Positions 1-7,085 are shown, counted from the stretch's first letter. The stretch is 8,149 bases of DNA from an uncultured Desulfobulbaceae bacterium (GCA_945787305.1 CALZIH010000123.1:1-8149), one strand, 5' to 3'. Numbers and translations are program-made. Notes: generated from the sequence alone by a model not told the origin.

Positions 1-125
1 CCTAAATACATATAACCTGTAAACTGAAGTGTTAAACAAAGCCCAAAATTCCTGGACTTGCGCTGCAAGATAGGGTAACGATATAACCTCCTGATGGGAA
101 TAGGTATGGATATCAGTTGTAAGTT

Positions 126-156
126 CCCCGGAATCCGGAAGTTATGGATGCCGGGG
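126..156. repeat. Imperfect hairpin upstream of the PilZ-PAS regulator gene
   Basis: CCCCGG at 126-131 pairs with CCGGGG at 151-156. After one A/G mismatch, ATCC (133-136) pairs with GGAT (146-149), leaving a 9-nt loop. No T-run follows, so it does not look like a standard intrinsic terminator. It may be an RNA structure at the end of an upstream transcript or in a leader. No open frame from an upstream gene crosses positions 1-120; all three forward frames stop within the first 21 bases. Confidence 0.45.
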
Positions 157-191
157 CTAGGAGTAGATTGTCAAAGATCACAACCCCGTAT

Positions 192-218
192 GTGACAATA
201 TGTATCATATGATAAAAT
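192..218 (+). promoter_or_regulatory. Possible sigma-70-type promoter with overlapping palindrome
   Basis: GTGACA at 192-197 resembles a -35 box and TAAAAT at 213-218 resembles a -10 box, with a short 15-bp spacer. The spacer contains the perfect 12-bp palindrome TATCATATGATA (203-214), which could be an operator. It lies about 50 bp upstream of the regulator start codon. The call rests on short matches in AT-rich DNA and is weak. Confidence 0.25.
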
Positions 219-269
219 TGGCTCGCGTTACGTCTCTTTCTTTTTCATCTCGAATGATGATGGTTATCC

Positions 270-2393
270 ATGGATAATCAGCGTGTTTGTGTGGAAAAAC
301 AGGAACGCCGTGTTTCCCCTCGATTTGCCCTGCAAGTTCCCTTGCAATTGTATCAAAGTGGTACTCTGCAAAAAAGTATGGCAACCAGTGTCAATCTTCA
401 TTCTCAAGGTGCGTTGGTTCAGACTGATGCCGAATTTCTTTCTGGTGAGGAACTGGTAATCGGTTTGCCGGATGGGTGTGGAGGTGAACTGGTTTCCGGA
501 GTTGAAGCCAAGATTTGTTGGCGGGAAAAAACTTCCGATTTGTGGCGATACGGCCTGCAATTCATTACAAATTTGGACTGGGACATGGAGTTGAATAAAA
601 TGACCTTGGCAGATGCAAAGAATGATCGTTCCGAAGTGCTTGCTCGGCAGTTTCCCTCGATTGCCCGGCAAGTGCAAAGTCAAATTGAGAGTGATGCCCC
701 CGATTCCCATGTATCTCAGTTTGTTCTCAACAGTATTCGAGATGGTGTGTTTAGTGTCGATAAGAAAAGGACCATAACCTTCTTTAACAAAGCTGCTGAG
801 CGACTGACCGGCTGGCGAGCCGACGAAGTGATCGGCAAGTCCTGTCAGGATGTGTTTAAATCCAGCAACTGTGAGGAATGTTTTCTCGCGGAGAGCATTT
901 CCTGTGATAAACCCATTTCAAACCGTTCGATTTTTATCACGACGCGGGCAGGCCGACGAATCGCTGTCAATATCAACACCATGCCCATGTATGGTGCCGA
1001 TGGCAGTTTGAATGGTGGTGTTCAGATTTTTCGTGACGTTGATACGCTGCAGGCAAGGGGAATGATTCTCGACTCCATTGCCGATGGCGTGTTTACAGTG
1101 GATCTGGAATGGAAGATAACCTATTTCAACAGGGCCGCTGAACAGATTACCGGTGTGCCTGCGGCCGAGGCGATTGGTAAGTCGTGCAGCGAGATTTTTA
1201 AGGCCAGCATCTGTGGGAAAAACTGCGCAATTGCCACTTCCATGTGTACCGGGAAACCGGAAACAAATCGTTCCATCACAATAGAAGGCGCCGAAGGAAA
1301 CAGAGTGCCGGTCAGTATCTGCGCCGCACCCTTGGTAGATGGCCTGGGGAATATTGTCGGCGGTGTGGAATCTATCCGTGATTTGACCTTGATTGCTTCG
1401 CTCAAGCGGCAACTTTCCCGTTTTCAGGTTGGAGACCTGATCAGCAAGAGCCCAACCATGCAGCGAATATTCAGTATCCTGCCCGATATTGCCGAAAGTG
1501 AAAGTAATGTATTGATTCTTGGCGAAAGCGGCACCGGTAAGGAGTTGATGGCCAAGGCAATTCACGAGAGAAGTGAGCGGAGTAGCAAGCCTTTTGTTGC
1601 CGTTAACTGCGGAGCTTTACCGGAAACATTGCTCGAATCGGAACTCTTTGGTTATACCGCCGGCGCCTTTACGGATGCGCGAAATGACCGTAGCGGTCGA
1701 TTTGCCGCCGCCGAAGAGGGAACGCTGTTCCTTGATGAAATCGGTGATATAGCAATGCCTGTACAAGTGAAGCTTTTACGTGTCTTACAGGAGAGAAAAT
1801 ATGAGCCACTGGGTTCAGCAACCACTTGTGATGCCGATGTCAGAATTATCGCTGCTACCCATCGGGACTTAGAGTCGTTGATGAAAGAAGGGGAGTTCCG
1901 AGATGACCTGTATTACAGGTTAAATGTTGTTAGGTTATATATTCCCCCCTTGCGTGAACGCAAAGAAGATATTCCGATTCTCATTGAGCATATCATTGAA
2001 CGGTTTAACACCGAGCGGCACAAAGATATTGGCGGGGTTGCCGATTCCACCTTGGCGTTGCTGGTCGACTACAAATATCCAGGTAATGTCAGGGAGTTGC
2101 AGAATATTCTCGAGTATGCGTTTATTCTCTGTCCGGGGGGGCTGATTCAACCGGAGCACTTGCCGGAGCCCTTTAAAAAGATAAAGGAAAGGGAGATTTC
2201 CAATTTTGGGTTTACGTCTCCTCTTACCATGGAAGAGGCTGAAAAACTCGTCATTGAGAGAGCACTGCAGCGCAATAAATGGAAAAAGATGGCGACTTGT
2301 CGTGAGTTGAATATCTCAAAGGACACCCTGCGGCGCAAGATACAACGTTATGATCTTCAGAAGCAGGATGTCGTCTCCGGCCTGGAATATTAG
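270..2393 (+). CDS. PilZ-PAS-PAS sigma-54-dependent enhancer-binding regulator
   Basis: This 707-aa protein is predicted to be a cytoplasmic activator of sigma-54 RNA polymerase. In order it shows: an N-terminal PilZ-like domain (about 11-100) with the c-di-GMP-type RxxxR motif at R14-R18 and a degenerate second motif N42-L-H-S-Q-G47; two PAS domains (about 146-255 and 263-370); an AAA+ domain (about 390-620) with Walker A GESGTGKE at 418-425 and Walker B LFLDE ending at E490; and a C-terminal Fis-type helix-turn-helix (about 650-697). There is no receiver domain, so control is probably by ligand or redox sensing rather than phosphorylation. The sigma-54 contact loop reads GAFTDA (465-470) instead of GAFTGA. 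Each PAS carries four cysteines: C192, C201, C204, C212 and C306, C315, C319, C326. An in-frame TGA at 258-260 makes ATG 270 the first usable start; its Shine-Dalgarno is poor. The target genes are not evident. The domain calls are firm; the ligand is unknown. Confidence 0.93.
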   Translation: MDNQRVCVEKQERRVSPRFALQVPLQLYQSGTLQKSMATSVNLHSQGALVQTDAEFLSGEELVIGLPDGCGGELVSGVEAKICWREKTSDLWRYGLQFITNLDWDMELNKMTLADAKNDRSEVLARQFPSIARQVQSQIESDAPDSHVSQFVLNSIRDGVFSVDKKRTITFFNKAAERLTGWRADEVIGKSCQDVFKSSNCEECFLAESISCDKPISNRSIFITTRAGRRIAVNINTMPMYGADGSLNGGVQIFRDVDTLQARGMILDSIADGVFTVDLEWKITYFNRAAEQITGVPAAEAIGKSCSEIFKASICGKNCAIATSMCTGKPETNRSITIEGAEGNRVPVSICAAPLVDGLGNIVGGVESIRDLTLIASLKRQLSRFQVGDLISKSPTMQRIFSILPDIAESESNVLILGESGTGKELMAKAIHERSERSSKPFVAVNCGALPETLLESELFGYTAGAFTDARNDRSGRFAAAEEGTLFLDEIGDIAMPVQVKLLRVLQERKYEPLGSATTCDADVRIIAATHRDLESLMKEGEFRDDLYYRLNVVRLYIPPLRERKEDIPILIEHIIERFNTERHKDIGGVADSTLALLVDYKYPGNVRELQNILEYAFILCPGGLIQPEHLPEPFKKIKEREISNFGFTSPLTMEEAEKLVIERALQRNKWKKMATCRELNISKDTLRRKIQRYDLQKQDVVSGLEY

Positions 2394-2429
2394 CACACCC
2401 CATATCCGGCCGCTGAAAAACCGACATCG

Positions 2430-2471
2430 GGGTTGAGCCTTCATTGTTAGGAAAGGCTCAGCCCTTCGTTT
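2430..2471 (+). terminator. Likely terminator of the PilZ-PAS regulator gene
   Basis: A 12-bp stem (2430-2441 with 2453-2464, one G-U pair, 11-nt loop) sits 37 bases after the stop codon. It is followed by the T-rich stretch TTCGTTTT. The tail is not a pure T-run, so termination may be imperfect, but position and stem strength fit an intrinsic terminator. Confidence 0.6.
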
Positions 2472-2504
2472 TCGGCATCATTGCAACCTTTCCACCGTCG
2501 TTGG

Positions 2505-2567
2505 CGAGGCTTTTTACGACACCGACAAGGTATAACCGTTACGTTAACGGTAGCGATCAAAGCCTCG
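2505..2567. repeat. Nested inverted repeat (cruciform-like)
   Basis: The outer arms CGAGGCTTT (2505-2513) and AAAGCCTCG (2559-2567) are perfect complements. Inside them is a second perfect dyad, ACCGTTA (2535-2541) and TAACGGT (2545-2551), around a 3-base centre. The nesting gives a two-tier foldable structure. No coding role is apparent. Confidence 0.5.
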
Positions 2568-2881
2568 GGCGAGCTGTGCCCCTCCTTTTGAAATTACGTA
2601 ATCCACTCTTAATATCCGGATGGTACAACCGGTAATCTCCCTTAGCATAAGCTTTTTTCTTGCGAAAACCAGTCCCTGCTTTATTGTTGCAGGGGCAGTG
2701 GATATTTGTAGCAGGCTATCAAACAACATTCCCGTTTCTGTGGTTCGGTTCGCCGTTGTTTGGCTCAAGAGAGCCTCAAGAATACGTGGTACGCAGACAA
2801 CTGATTTGATGGGATCGCCGGCAACATGAGAGTGCAAAAGGAGCATTAATCGTTCACAACAATCCTGGCTGTTGGTTGTCC

Positions 2882-2899
2882 AGCTTGCGAGCTTTTTTT
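2882..2899 (+). terminator. Weak terminator-like hairpin with T-run
   Basis: AGCT-TGCG-AGCT (2882-2893) merges into a run of seven T residues (2893-2899). The stem is only 4 bp, so this is weak alone. It could end a short transcript from the structured region upstream and insulate the kinase gene. Confidence 0.3.
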
Positions 2900-2979
2900 A
2901 GTAAGGTTCAAGCGCTTATCCTTATAGCTGCATAAATTTTTCAAGAACACCGTGTAGGAAACGCTCTGGTTGTAACGAG

Positions 2980-3006
2980 TTGGGGGATGGTCTATTTTTA
3001 TATACT
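2980..3006 (+). promoter_or_regulatory. Possible promoter of the histidine kinase gene
   Basis: TATACT at 3001-3006 is a five-of-six match to a -10 box, 57 bases before the kinase start codon. The -35 region (TTGGGG, 2980-2985) is poor and the spacer short at 15 bp. No sigma-54 -24/-12 pair is visible upstream of this gene. Confidence 0.22.
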
Positions 3007-3063
3007 TCACAAGATGGTGATTCATGGAGTTGGAAATCACCTCAAAATTGAACACGAAGGTCA

Positions 3064-4644
3064 ATGAAAGGTAAACGTAAGCTTTCAAATTACATTTTAG
3101 CCGCATTCTTTCTCAATATTTTTGCCATCATGAGCGTTGGCGGGGTCTGTACACTGTTGGTGCGGGAGATGGCCCGCAACAACTATAATCTCAAGATGGA
3201 AAGCGAATATGTGTCAAGAATTTACGGAATAAACAATAAGGTCCAGGAAGCGATTTTTCTGGTGCAAAATTCCGTCATCAAACGGGACAGGAAGCTGCTG
3301 TCGTATGCGATTTCTATCCTCGATGAACTTGATGACCAGGTGGCCCTGTATAAAGAGGAGGAAAACCAAAGCGAACGATATGGCCTGAAGATGTTTCTCC
3401 TTTTTCAGCAAAACGAGGAAAATATACGGGCCATAAAAACAATTGTAAACACATCTTTTGTACATGCGGAGGATTCCAAACCGGTTGATGACGGGAAACT
3501 GAAGGAGCTTGAAACCTATGGCTACAGGACGCAGAAACTGGTGGAAAGTATTAACAGGGTACACTTCAAAACCATAGAAAATCTGGTCGGTGAATCAGAT
3601 GGCAAAATGTATTATATCCTGTTTCTTTACCTTACCTCCTGCGCCATCGGCATTGTTGCCTCTTGTATCGGGTATATTGCCCTTACCCGCTATACAATAC
3701 TTCCCATCATGAATCTTGCCGAAGCCACGGAAAGGGTTACCCTTGGCGATCTTTCCGTGCGCATGCAGACCGATTCTATGACCGAACTTGGCGCATTATA
3801 CAGCACGTTTAACATGATGACCCAGAATCTGCAGGAAAACGAAAAGCAGCAGGAGGCCTTTCAACGGGAACTCGAACGGTTGGTCGAAGAACGAACCATG
3901 GAATTACAAGCTTCAGAATCCTCCTTGCGTAAAACGCAGAAGGATCTGGTTCGAATGGAAAAAATTGCAACACTTGGGCAGATAGCATCCACTGTCAACC
4001 ATGAAATAAAGACACCTCTCAACGTCCTCTATATGAACCTTCAACTTCTCAATAAAGAGATCAAGAAGTGCAATGTTGAGGAAGCGGTACAGAAAGAAAA
4101 GATGTTGAATATGACGTCGCTGATAAATAACGAAATTGTCAGAATCAACGGAATCATTGAGGAGTTTGTCAAGTATGCCCGTTTCCCCGCCCCTGATTTC
4201 AGCAGCAATAGTCTCAATTCCCTTGTTGGAGAAATCGCCGAAATCGTAAACCAGAGTGCCAAAGATGCGAATGTTTCCATCGTAGTGGCAGGAGATGAGA
4301 ATCTCGAGCCGATCCTGCTTGATGAGAAAAAACTCACCCAGGCCTTACTCAATCTATGCATGAACGCTATCCAGGCCATGCCCGATGGAGGTGTTTTAAA
4401 GCTGGAGACAGGAAGAGAAGATGACTACCAAGTGCTCATGGTGTCTGATACCGGTGAGGGGATTGACCCCAAGGATTTGGAGAATATCTTTGAACCGTTT
4501 TTTACCAAAAAAGTGCAGGGGATGGGATTCGGTCTGGCAATTGTCCGGCGAATTATCGAAGATCACGGCGGCACGATAACCTGTCAGAGTGAAATGGGGG
4601 AATACACGATCTTTACGATATATCTGCCGATAGCTGTCGATTAA
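3064..4644 (+). CDS. Membrane-bound HAMP sensor histidine kinase
   Basis: This 526-aa protein is predicted to sense an extracytoplasmic signal and phosphorylate a partner response regulator. It has TM1 (about 10-33), a mostly helical periplasmic domain of about 150 residues with no recognised ligand fold, TM2 (about 183-207), a HAMP linker (about 208-262), a coiled coil (about 262-300), and a HisKA/HATPase_c core. The phospho-acceptor is H313 in NHEIKTPLN. The ATP-binding lid is complete: N-box with N434 in NAIQA, G1 DTGEGI (462-467), F-box EPFFTKK and G2 GMGFGLAIV (486-494). An in-frame TGA at 3049-3051 leaves ATG 3064 as the first start, with GAAGG just upstream. The NtrC-type regulator gene 258 bases downstream is the obvious partner. 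The kinase assignment is firm; the signal and pairing are inferred. Confidence 0.93.
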   Translation: MKGKRKLSNYILAAFFLNIFAIMSVGGVCTLLVREMARNNYNLKMESEYVSRIYGINNKVQEAIFLVQNSVIKRDRKLLSYAISILDELDDQVALYKEEENQSERYGLKMFLLFQQNEENIRAIKTIVNTSFVHAEDSKPVDDGKLKELETYGYRTQKLVESINRVHFKTIENLVGESDGKMYYILFLYLTSCAIGIVASCIGYIALTRYTILPIMNLAEATERVTLGDLSVRMQTDSMTELGALYSTFNMMTQNLQENEKQQEAFQRELERLVEERTMELQASESSLRKTQKDLVRMEKIATLGQIASTVNHEIKTPLNVLYMNLQLLNKEIKKCNVEEAVQKEKMLNMTSLINNEIVRINGIIEEFVKYARFPAPDFSSNSLNSLVGEIAEIVNQSAKDANVSIVVAGDENLEPILLDEKKLTQALLNLCMNAIQAMPDGGVLKLETGREDDYQVLMVSDTGEGIDPKDLENIFEPFFTKKVQGMGFGLAIVRRIIEDHGGTITCQSEMGEYTIFTIYLPIAVD

Positions 4645-4704
4645 CACTACTTATAGCGAGAGCGATACGGCTTATTCAAGGTGGTCTATAGTTTTTTACT
4701 CAGC

Positions 4705-4720
4705 AGGCCTGGACAGGCCT
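4705..4720. repeat. Short AGGCCT hairpin between kinase and regulator genes
   Basis: AGGCCT (4705-4710) and AGGCCT (4715-4720) flank GGAC and can form a 6-bp stem with a 4-nt loop. No T-run follows on the + strand, so it is not a classical terminator. It could attenuate or stabilise a kinase-regulator transcript, or be incidental. Confidence 0.3.
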
Positions 4721-4902
4721 CCCATGATGGAAATCCAGATTTTCGTTTGCAATCAAAGCGTACGCAAATGATGGTTGTGGGCGTGCTTAATGGTTTGGCA
4801 ACAAAGGGTAGGGGAAAGTTCGGCCTGGGTAGAAAGACATTTACTAAAAAATGAACCACAATTCCGACATGTTGTTGGTTGGAAAGGTAGCGATATACAA
4901 TT

Positions 4903-6246
4903 ATGGAAAAAAATAGAGTGCTTATCGTTGATGATGACAATATGACCCTGCAGACCCTGTCCATGGCTCTGGAGGATGATTACGAAACCTTTACCGCCAC
5001 CAACGGTCTTAACGCACTGAAGGTTCTTGCAAAGGAGGATGTCGACGTCATCCTTTCGGATCTTGATATGCCGGGGCTCAATGGTATTGAACTCCTGACA
5101 CGGATCAACGAGATGGAATACCCTGTTCCGGTCATTGTGATAACCGGGCAAGGCACCATTGAAACGGCCGTTGAAGCCATGAAACAGGGGGCCTGTGATT
5201 ATGTGAGCAAGCCTGTCAATCTGGACAGATTGGCCCTGTTGATTGAAAAAACTTTGGAAAACAAGCGGCTTAAAGAGGAAAATAAGCTGTTGAAACAGCA
5301 GATCCTGGAGCATGGGCCGCAACTCGACATCATCGGTCAATCAGAGGCCTTGCATAAGTGCAAGGAACTCGCCCTGCAGGTTGCCTCGACAAAGGCCACC
5401 GTTCTTATAGAAGGTGAGTCCGGCACCGGCAAGGAGCTCATTACCAATATCATTCATTACAATAGCCCTGTTGCCCATGGCCCGATTGTCAAGGTCAACT
5501 GTTCCGCCTTTTCTGAGGGTGTCCTGGAGTCGGAGTTGTTCGGGCACGAGAAAGGCTCCTTCACCGGAGCCGTTGCAACCAAGAAAGGTCGTTTTGAACT
5601 GGCCAACGGCGGTACCCTGTTTCTTGATGAGGTGGGGGAGATGCCGATGTCAATCCAGGTTAAACTTCTTCGTTTTCTCCAGGAGAAGACTTTTGAGCGA
5701 GTCGGTGGCACAAAGACCATGAAAGTGGACGTACGGATCATTTCGGCCACCAATAAGAATCTCGGTGAACTGGTGAGTGAAGGTACGTTTCGAGATGACC
5801 TCTTTTATCGCTTACGGGTTGTCAAAATAGAGATTCCACCCTTGCGCGAACGCAAGGAAGATCTGGATGATCTCGTTACCGGTTTTATAGATAAATTTAC
5901 GCAATTACACGGTAAGCCAATAGAGCGTATTGATGATGAAGCCCTTGCTCTCATCAGGGGATATAACTGGCCCGGTAATGTTCGGGAACTGATGAATTGT
6001 ATTGAAAGCGCTGTGGTTATGGCGCGAGAGGATGTGATCACCGTAGAGGATATTCCCGAATATCTTGCCTACAAATCGGCAGGCGGTGTGGATTCCAAAG
6101 AAGGGCTGCTCCATGAACTGGAGAGAAAAGCCATTGTCGACACCTTGAACTCAACAAGAGGTGAAAAGGTGAAAGCCGCTAAAATTCTTGGTATAGGCCT
6201 GAGGACGCTGTACAGAAAGATTGAAAAGTATGAGCTTGAAGTTTGA
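4903..6246 (+). CDS. NtrC-family sigma-54-dependent response regulator
   Basis: This 447-aa protein has the standard three-domain length of NtrC-type activators. The receiver (about 1-120) carries the acidic pocket D10-D11-D12, phospho-acceptor D53 in SDLDMP, T81 and K103. The AAA+ domain (about 140-370) has Walker A GESGTGKE (171-178), sigma-54 contact loop GSFTGA (218-223, a conservative variant of GAFTGA), and Walker B ending in D242-E243. The C-terminal Fis-type helix-turn-helix (about 405-445) ends in TLYRKIEKYEL. On phosphorylation it should oligomerise, hydrolyse ATP and open sigma-54 promoter complexes. GGAAAGG lies upstream of the ATG. It is probably the partner of the kinase encoded before it. 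The paired dyads and sigma-54 promoter directly downstream make the adjacent small membrane protein gene its likely target. Family firm; targets inferred. Confidence 0.95.
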   Translation: MEKNRVLIVDDDNMTLQTLSMALEDDYETFTATNGLNALKVLAKEDVDVILSDLDMPGLNGIELLTRINEMEYPVPVIVITGQGTIETAVEAMKQGACDYVSKPVNLDRLALLIEKTLENKRLKEENKLLKQQILEHGPQLDIIGQSEALHKCKELALQVASTKATVLIEGESGTGKELITNIIHYNSPVAHGPIVKVNCSAFSEGVLESELFGHEKGSFTGAVATKKGRFELANGGTLFLDEVGEMPMSIQVKLLRFLQEKTFERVGGTKTMKVDVRIISATNKNLGELVSEGTFRDDLFYRLRVVKIEIPPLRERKEDLDDLVTGFIDKFTQLHGKPIERIDDEALALIRGYNWPGNVRELMNCIESAVVMAREDVITVEDIPEYLAYKSAGGVDSKEGLLHELERKAIVDTLNSTRGEKVKAAKILGIGLRTLYRKIEKYELEV

Positions 6247-6287
6247 ATTCCAGTCCCCATAATACCAAAGCCTCCTGAGTCCTGTTT

Positions 6288-6321
6288 TGTCATCCTGGCA
6301 GAAGGGCATGCCATTTTGGCA
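6288..6321 (+). promoter_or_regulatory. Paired enhancer sites upstream of the first small membrane protein gene
   Basis: Two 13-bp dyads of the form TGYCA-N3-TGRCA are present: TGTCATCCTGGCA (6288-6300) and the fully symmetric TGCCATTTTGGCA (6309-6321). Their centres are 21 bp apart, about two helical turns, which suits cooperative binding of dimers on one DNA face. They lie about 87 and 108 bp upstream of the predicted sigma-54 start site, a normal enhancer distance. The likely binder is the NtrC-type regulator encoded just upstream; that is inference. Confidence 0.7.
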
Positions 6322-6375
6322 AGGAAACATGCCTGTGTTCTGCCTTACTATTTGTTATTGTTGGTTATTTGTAGT

Positions 6376-6391
6376 TGGCACGATATTCGCT
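6376..6391 (+). promoter_or_regulatory. Sigma-54 (-24/-12) promoter of the first small membrane protein gene
   Basis: TGGCACGATATTCGCT has the diagnostic GG (6377-6378) and GC (6389-6390) separated by exactly 10 bases. It differs from the usual TTGC -12 element only by a C in the second position. Transcription should start near 6402, giving a leader of about 72 bases. Confidence 0.78.
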
Positions 6392-6473
6392 TTAATGAAA
6401 GTAAAGAGACAGGATATACGGATCCCAGGCAAGCTACATACCGTCTTACACGATACTTTCAGGAGGTAACGCC

Positions 6474-6692
6474 ATGACAACCACAAGCAAGAGCATCACA
6501 AAAAGCAAAACCAGTACCAAAACAAACGTCGACGCCCGGGCAGAAATTTCCAAAGGCGCCTTGGCTACCATGACCGTTGCTGGAGTTATTGTCGGTCTTT
6601 GGGCCTTTGCCAGCCTGATCGGTGGAGTAATTGTAGCAGGTGGGCCTATAGCTCTAGTTAAATCCTGGTTCGGCGCCGTGATCGGCATGTAA
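6474..6692 (+). CDS. Small single-span membrane protein, first paralogue
   Basis: This 72-aa protein belongs to no family I recognise. The first ~28 residues are hydrophilic and rich in T, S and K. They are followed by ISKGA, a hydrophobic glycine-rich segment (about 31-58, containing GVIVGLW and GGVIVAGG), and the short tail LVKSWFGAVIGM. The basic N-terminus suggests N-in orientation, with a single inner-membrane helix and an amphipathic C-terminus. There is no signal-peptidase site or metal-binding motif. A strong AGGAGGT (6461-6467) precedes the ATG. It shares 28 of 50 aligned C-terminal residues with the protein at 7213-7437, and both have matching sigma-54 promoters. That conservation of sequence and regulation argues that it is a real gene. 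It could be a small subunit or modulator of a membrane complex, or a stress-induced membrane peptide. Confidence 0.85.
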   Translation: MTTTSKSITKSKTSTKTNVDARAEISKGALATMTVAGVIVGLWAFASLIGGVIVAGGPIALVKSWFGAVIGM

Positions 6693-6725
6693 GAGTTGAG
6701 CAAAAGTTTTCCTGAGAGTTAATTC

Positions 6726-6987
6726 TGATGGACTCGTAAAAAGTCAAAAACGCAGAAGCCTGGATGCCGCGAAGCCTCCAGGCTTTTTTGTGAATATACG
6801 ACTGGGGACAGGTCTAACCCGTATTTCTCACGAGTAGATTTTGTTGCAGATGCGAGGCGTAGACCATGAAGCCGTAGTGAGCTACTGCGATTGGTCTGTA
6901 ACGAAGCAGGTGCGGCAAAATATACTCGCCCGAAGGGTGACTCTACAGGTCCAAATTGAAAACAGACTGCTTTTACGAGCTTCATCA
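6726..6987. mobile_element. MITE-like palindromic element
   Basis: A 262-bp non-coding element lies between the two small paralogues. Its ends are imperfect terminal inverted repeats: the left end (6726-6745) begins TGATGGACTCGTAAAA, and the right end (6963-6987) on the reverse strand begins TGATGAAGCTCGTAAAA. Further in, 6831-6853 and 6906-6928 are complementary at 18 of 23 positions. The centre folds as AGACCA/TGGTCT (6861-6866/6892-6897) around GTAG-TGAG-CTAC (6874-6885). The whole element can therefore form a long interrupted hairpin. It encodes no transposase and I see no clean target-site duplication. From memory, related repeats recur in Desulfobacterota genomes, but copy number here is unknown. 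The reverse-strand open frame across it is probably not a gene. Confidence 0.65.
6756..6789 (+). terminator. Strong intrinsic terminator after the first small membrane protein gene
   Basis: AAGCCTGGA (6756-6764) and TCCAGGCTT (6777-6785) form a perfect 9-bp stem with a 12-nt loop. The stem runs into six T residues (6784-6789). It is the best terminator in the window, 63 bases after the stop codon, and lies inside the left part of the MITE-like element, so the element appears to supply transcription termination to the gene. Confidence 0.82.
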
Positions 6988-7051
6988 ATAATCATTCAAT
7001 ATTAACAAGATAACTTTAATTCAAAAAGTGTCATGAGAAATGCGGGTTAAT

Positions 7052-7085
7052 TGTCATAATGACAAAGCCGTGTGTCATTTTGGCA
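7052..7085 (+). promoter_or_regulatory. Paired enhancer sites upstream of the second small membrane protein gene
   Basis: Two dyads are present: TGTCATAATGACA (7052-7064, perfectly symmetric and extendable by one pair on each side) and TGTCATTTTGGCA (7073-7085). Their centres are 21 bp apart, identical to the spacing upstream of the first paralogue. The second centre lies 60 bp before the promoter's -24 GG, against 62 bp in the first cassette. An extra TGTCA half-site occurs at 7029-7033. The same activator probably binds both pairs. Confidence 0.72.

Larger units (their letters stand above)
2394..3063. other. Gene-free, hairpin-rich intergenic region
   Basis: About 670 bases separate the regulator gene from the kinase gene. 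I see no convincing gene here: the open frames are 60-100 codons, lack Shine-Dalgarno sequences and resemble no family I know. The region is dense in inverted repeats: the terminator-like stem at 2430-2464; a 9-bp stem 2505-2513/2559-2567 enclosing the dyad ACCGTTA-CGT-TAACGGT (2535-2551); CCCTGC/GCAGGG (2674-2679/2689-2694); CAAACAAC/GTTGTTTG (2720-2727/2755-2762); and GGCTC-AAGA-GAGCC (2762-2775). It ends with a short hairpin plus seven T residues near 2882-2899. It could hold a structured small RNA, a decayed mobile element or a decayed gene; the sequence alone does not decide. Confidence 0.45.

Noticed and set aside
168..198. TTGTCA and TGACAA half-sites upstream of the PilZ-PAS regulator gene, resembling the enhancer half-sites
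   Set aside because: The half-sites are 19 bases apart instead of 3, and no GG-N10-GC promoter follows (the TTGGCTC near 219 lacks the -12 GC).
2444..2635. 63-codon forward open frame just after the PilZ-PAS regulator gene
   Set aside because: It starts inside the terminator hairpin loop, lacks a ribosome-binding site and reads through the nested dyad.
2544..2846. 100-codon reverse-strand open frame in the kinase upstream gap
   Set aside because: It has no Shine-Dalgarno, resembles no family I know, and spans several inverted repeats; it is better explained as chance in structured DNA.
3024..3074. 16-codon leader-peptide-like frame overlapping the kinase start
   Set aside because: No ribosome-binding site, no regulatory codon pattern and no attenuator hairpins around it; a chance frame is as likely.
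4878..4893. Possible sigma-54 promoter (TTGG...GC) before the response regulator gene
   Set aside because: GG and GC are 11 bases apart, the -24 element is poor, and the site overlaps the ribosome-binding region.
6719..6988. 89-codon reverse-strand open frame across the palindromic element
   Set aside because: It coincides with the limits of the MITE-like element, and its reading follows the hairpin arms. Frames of this kind are typical spurious calls in repeats.
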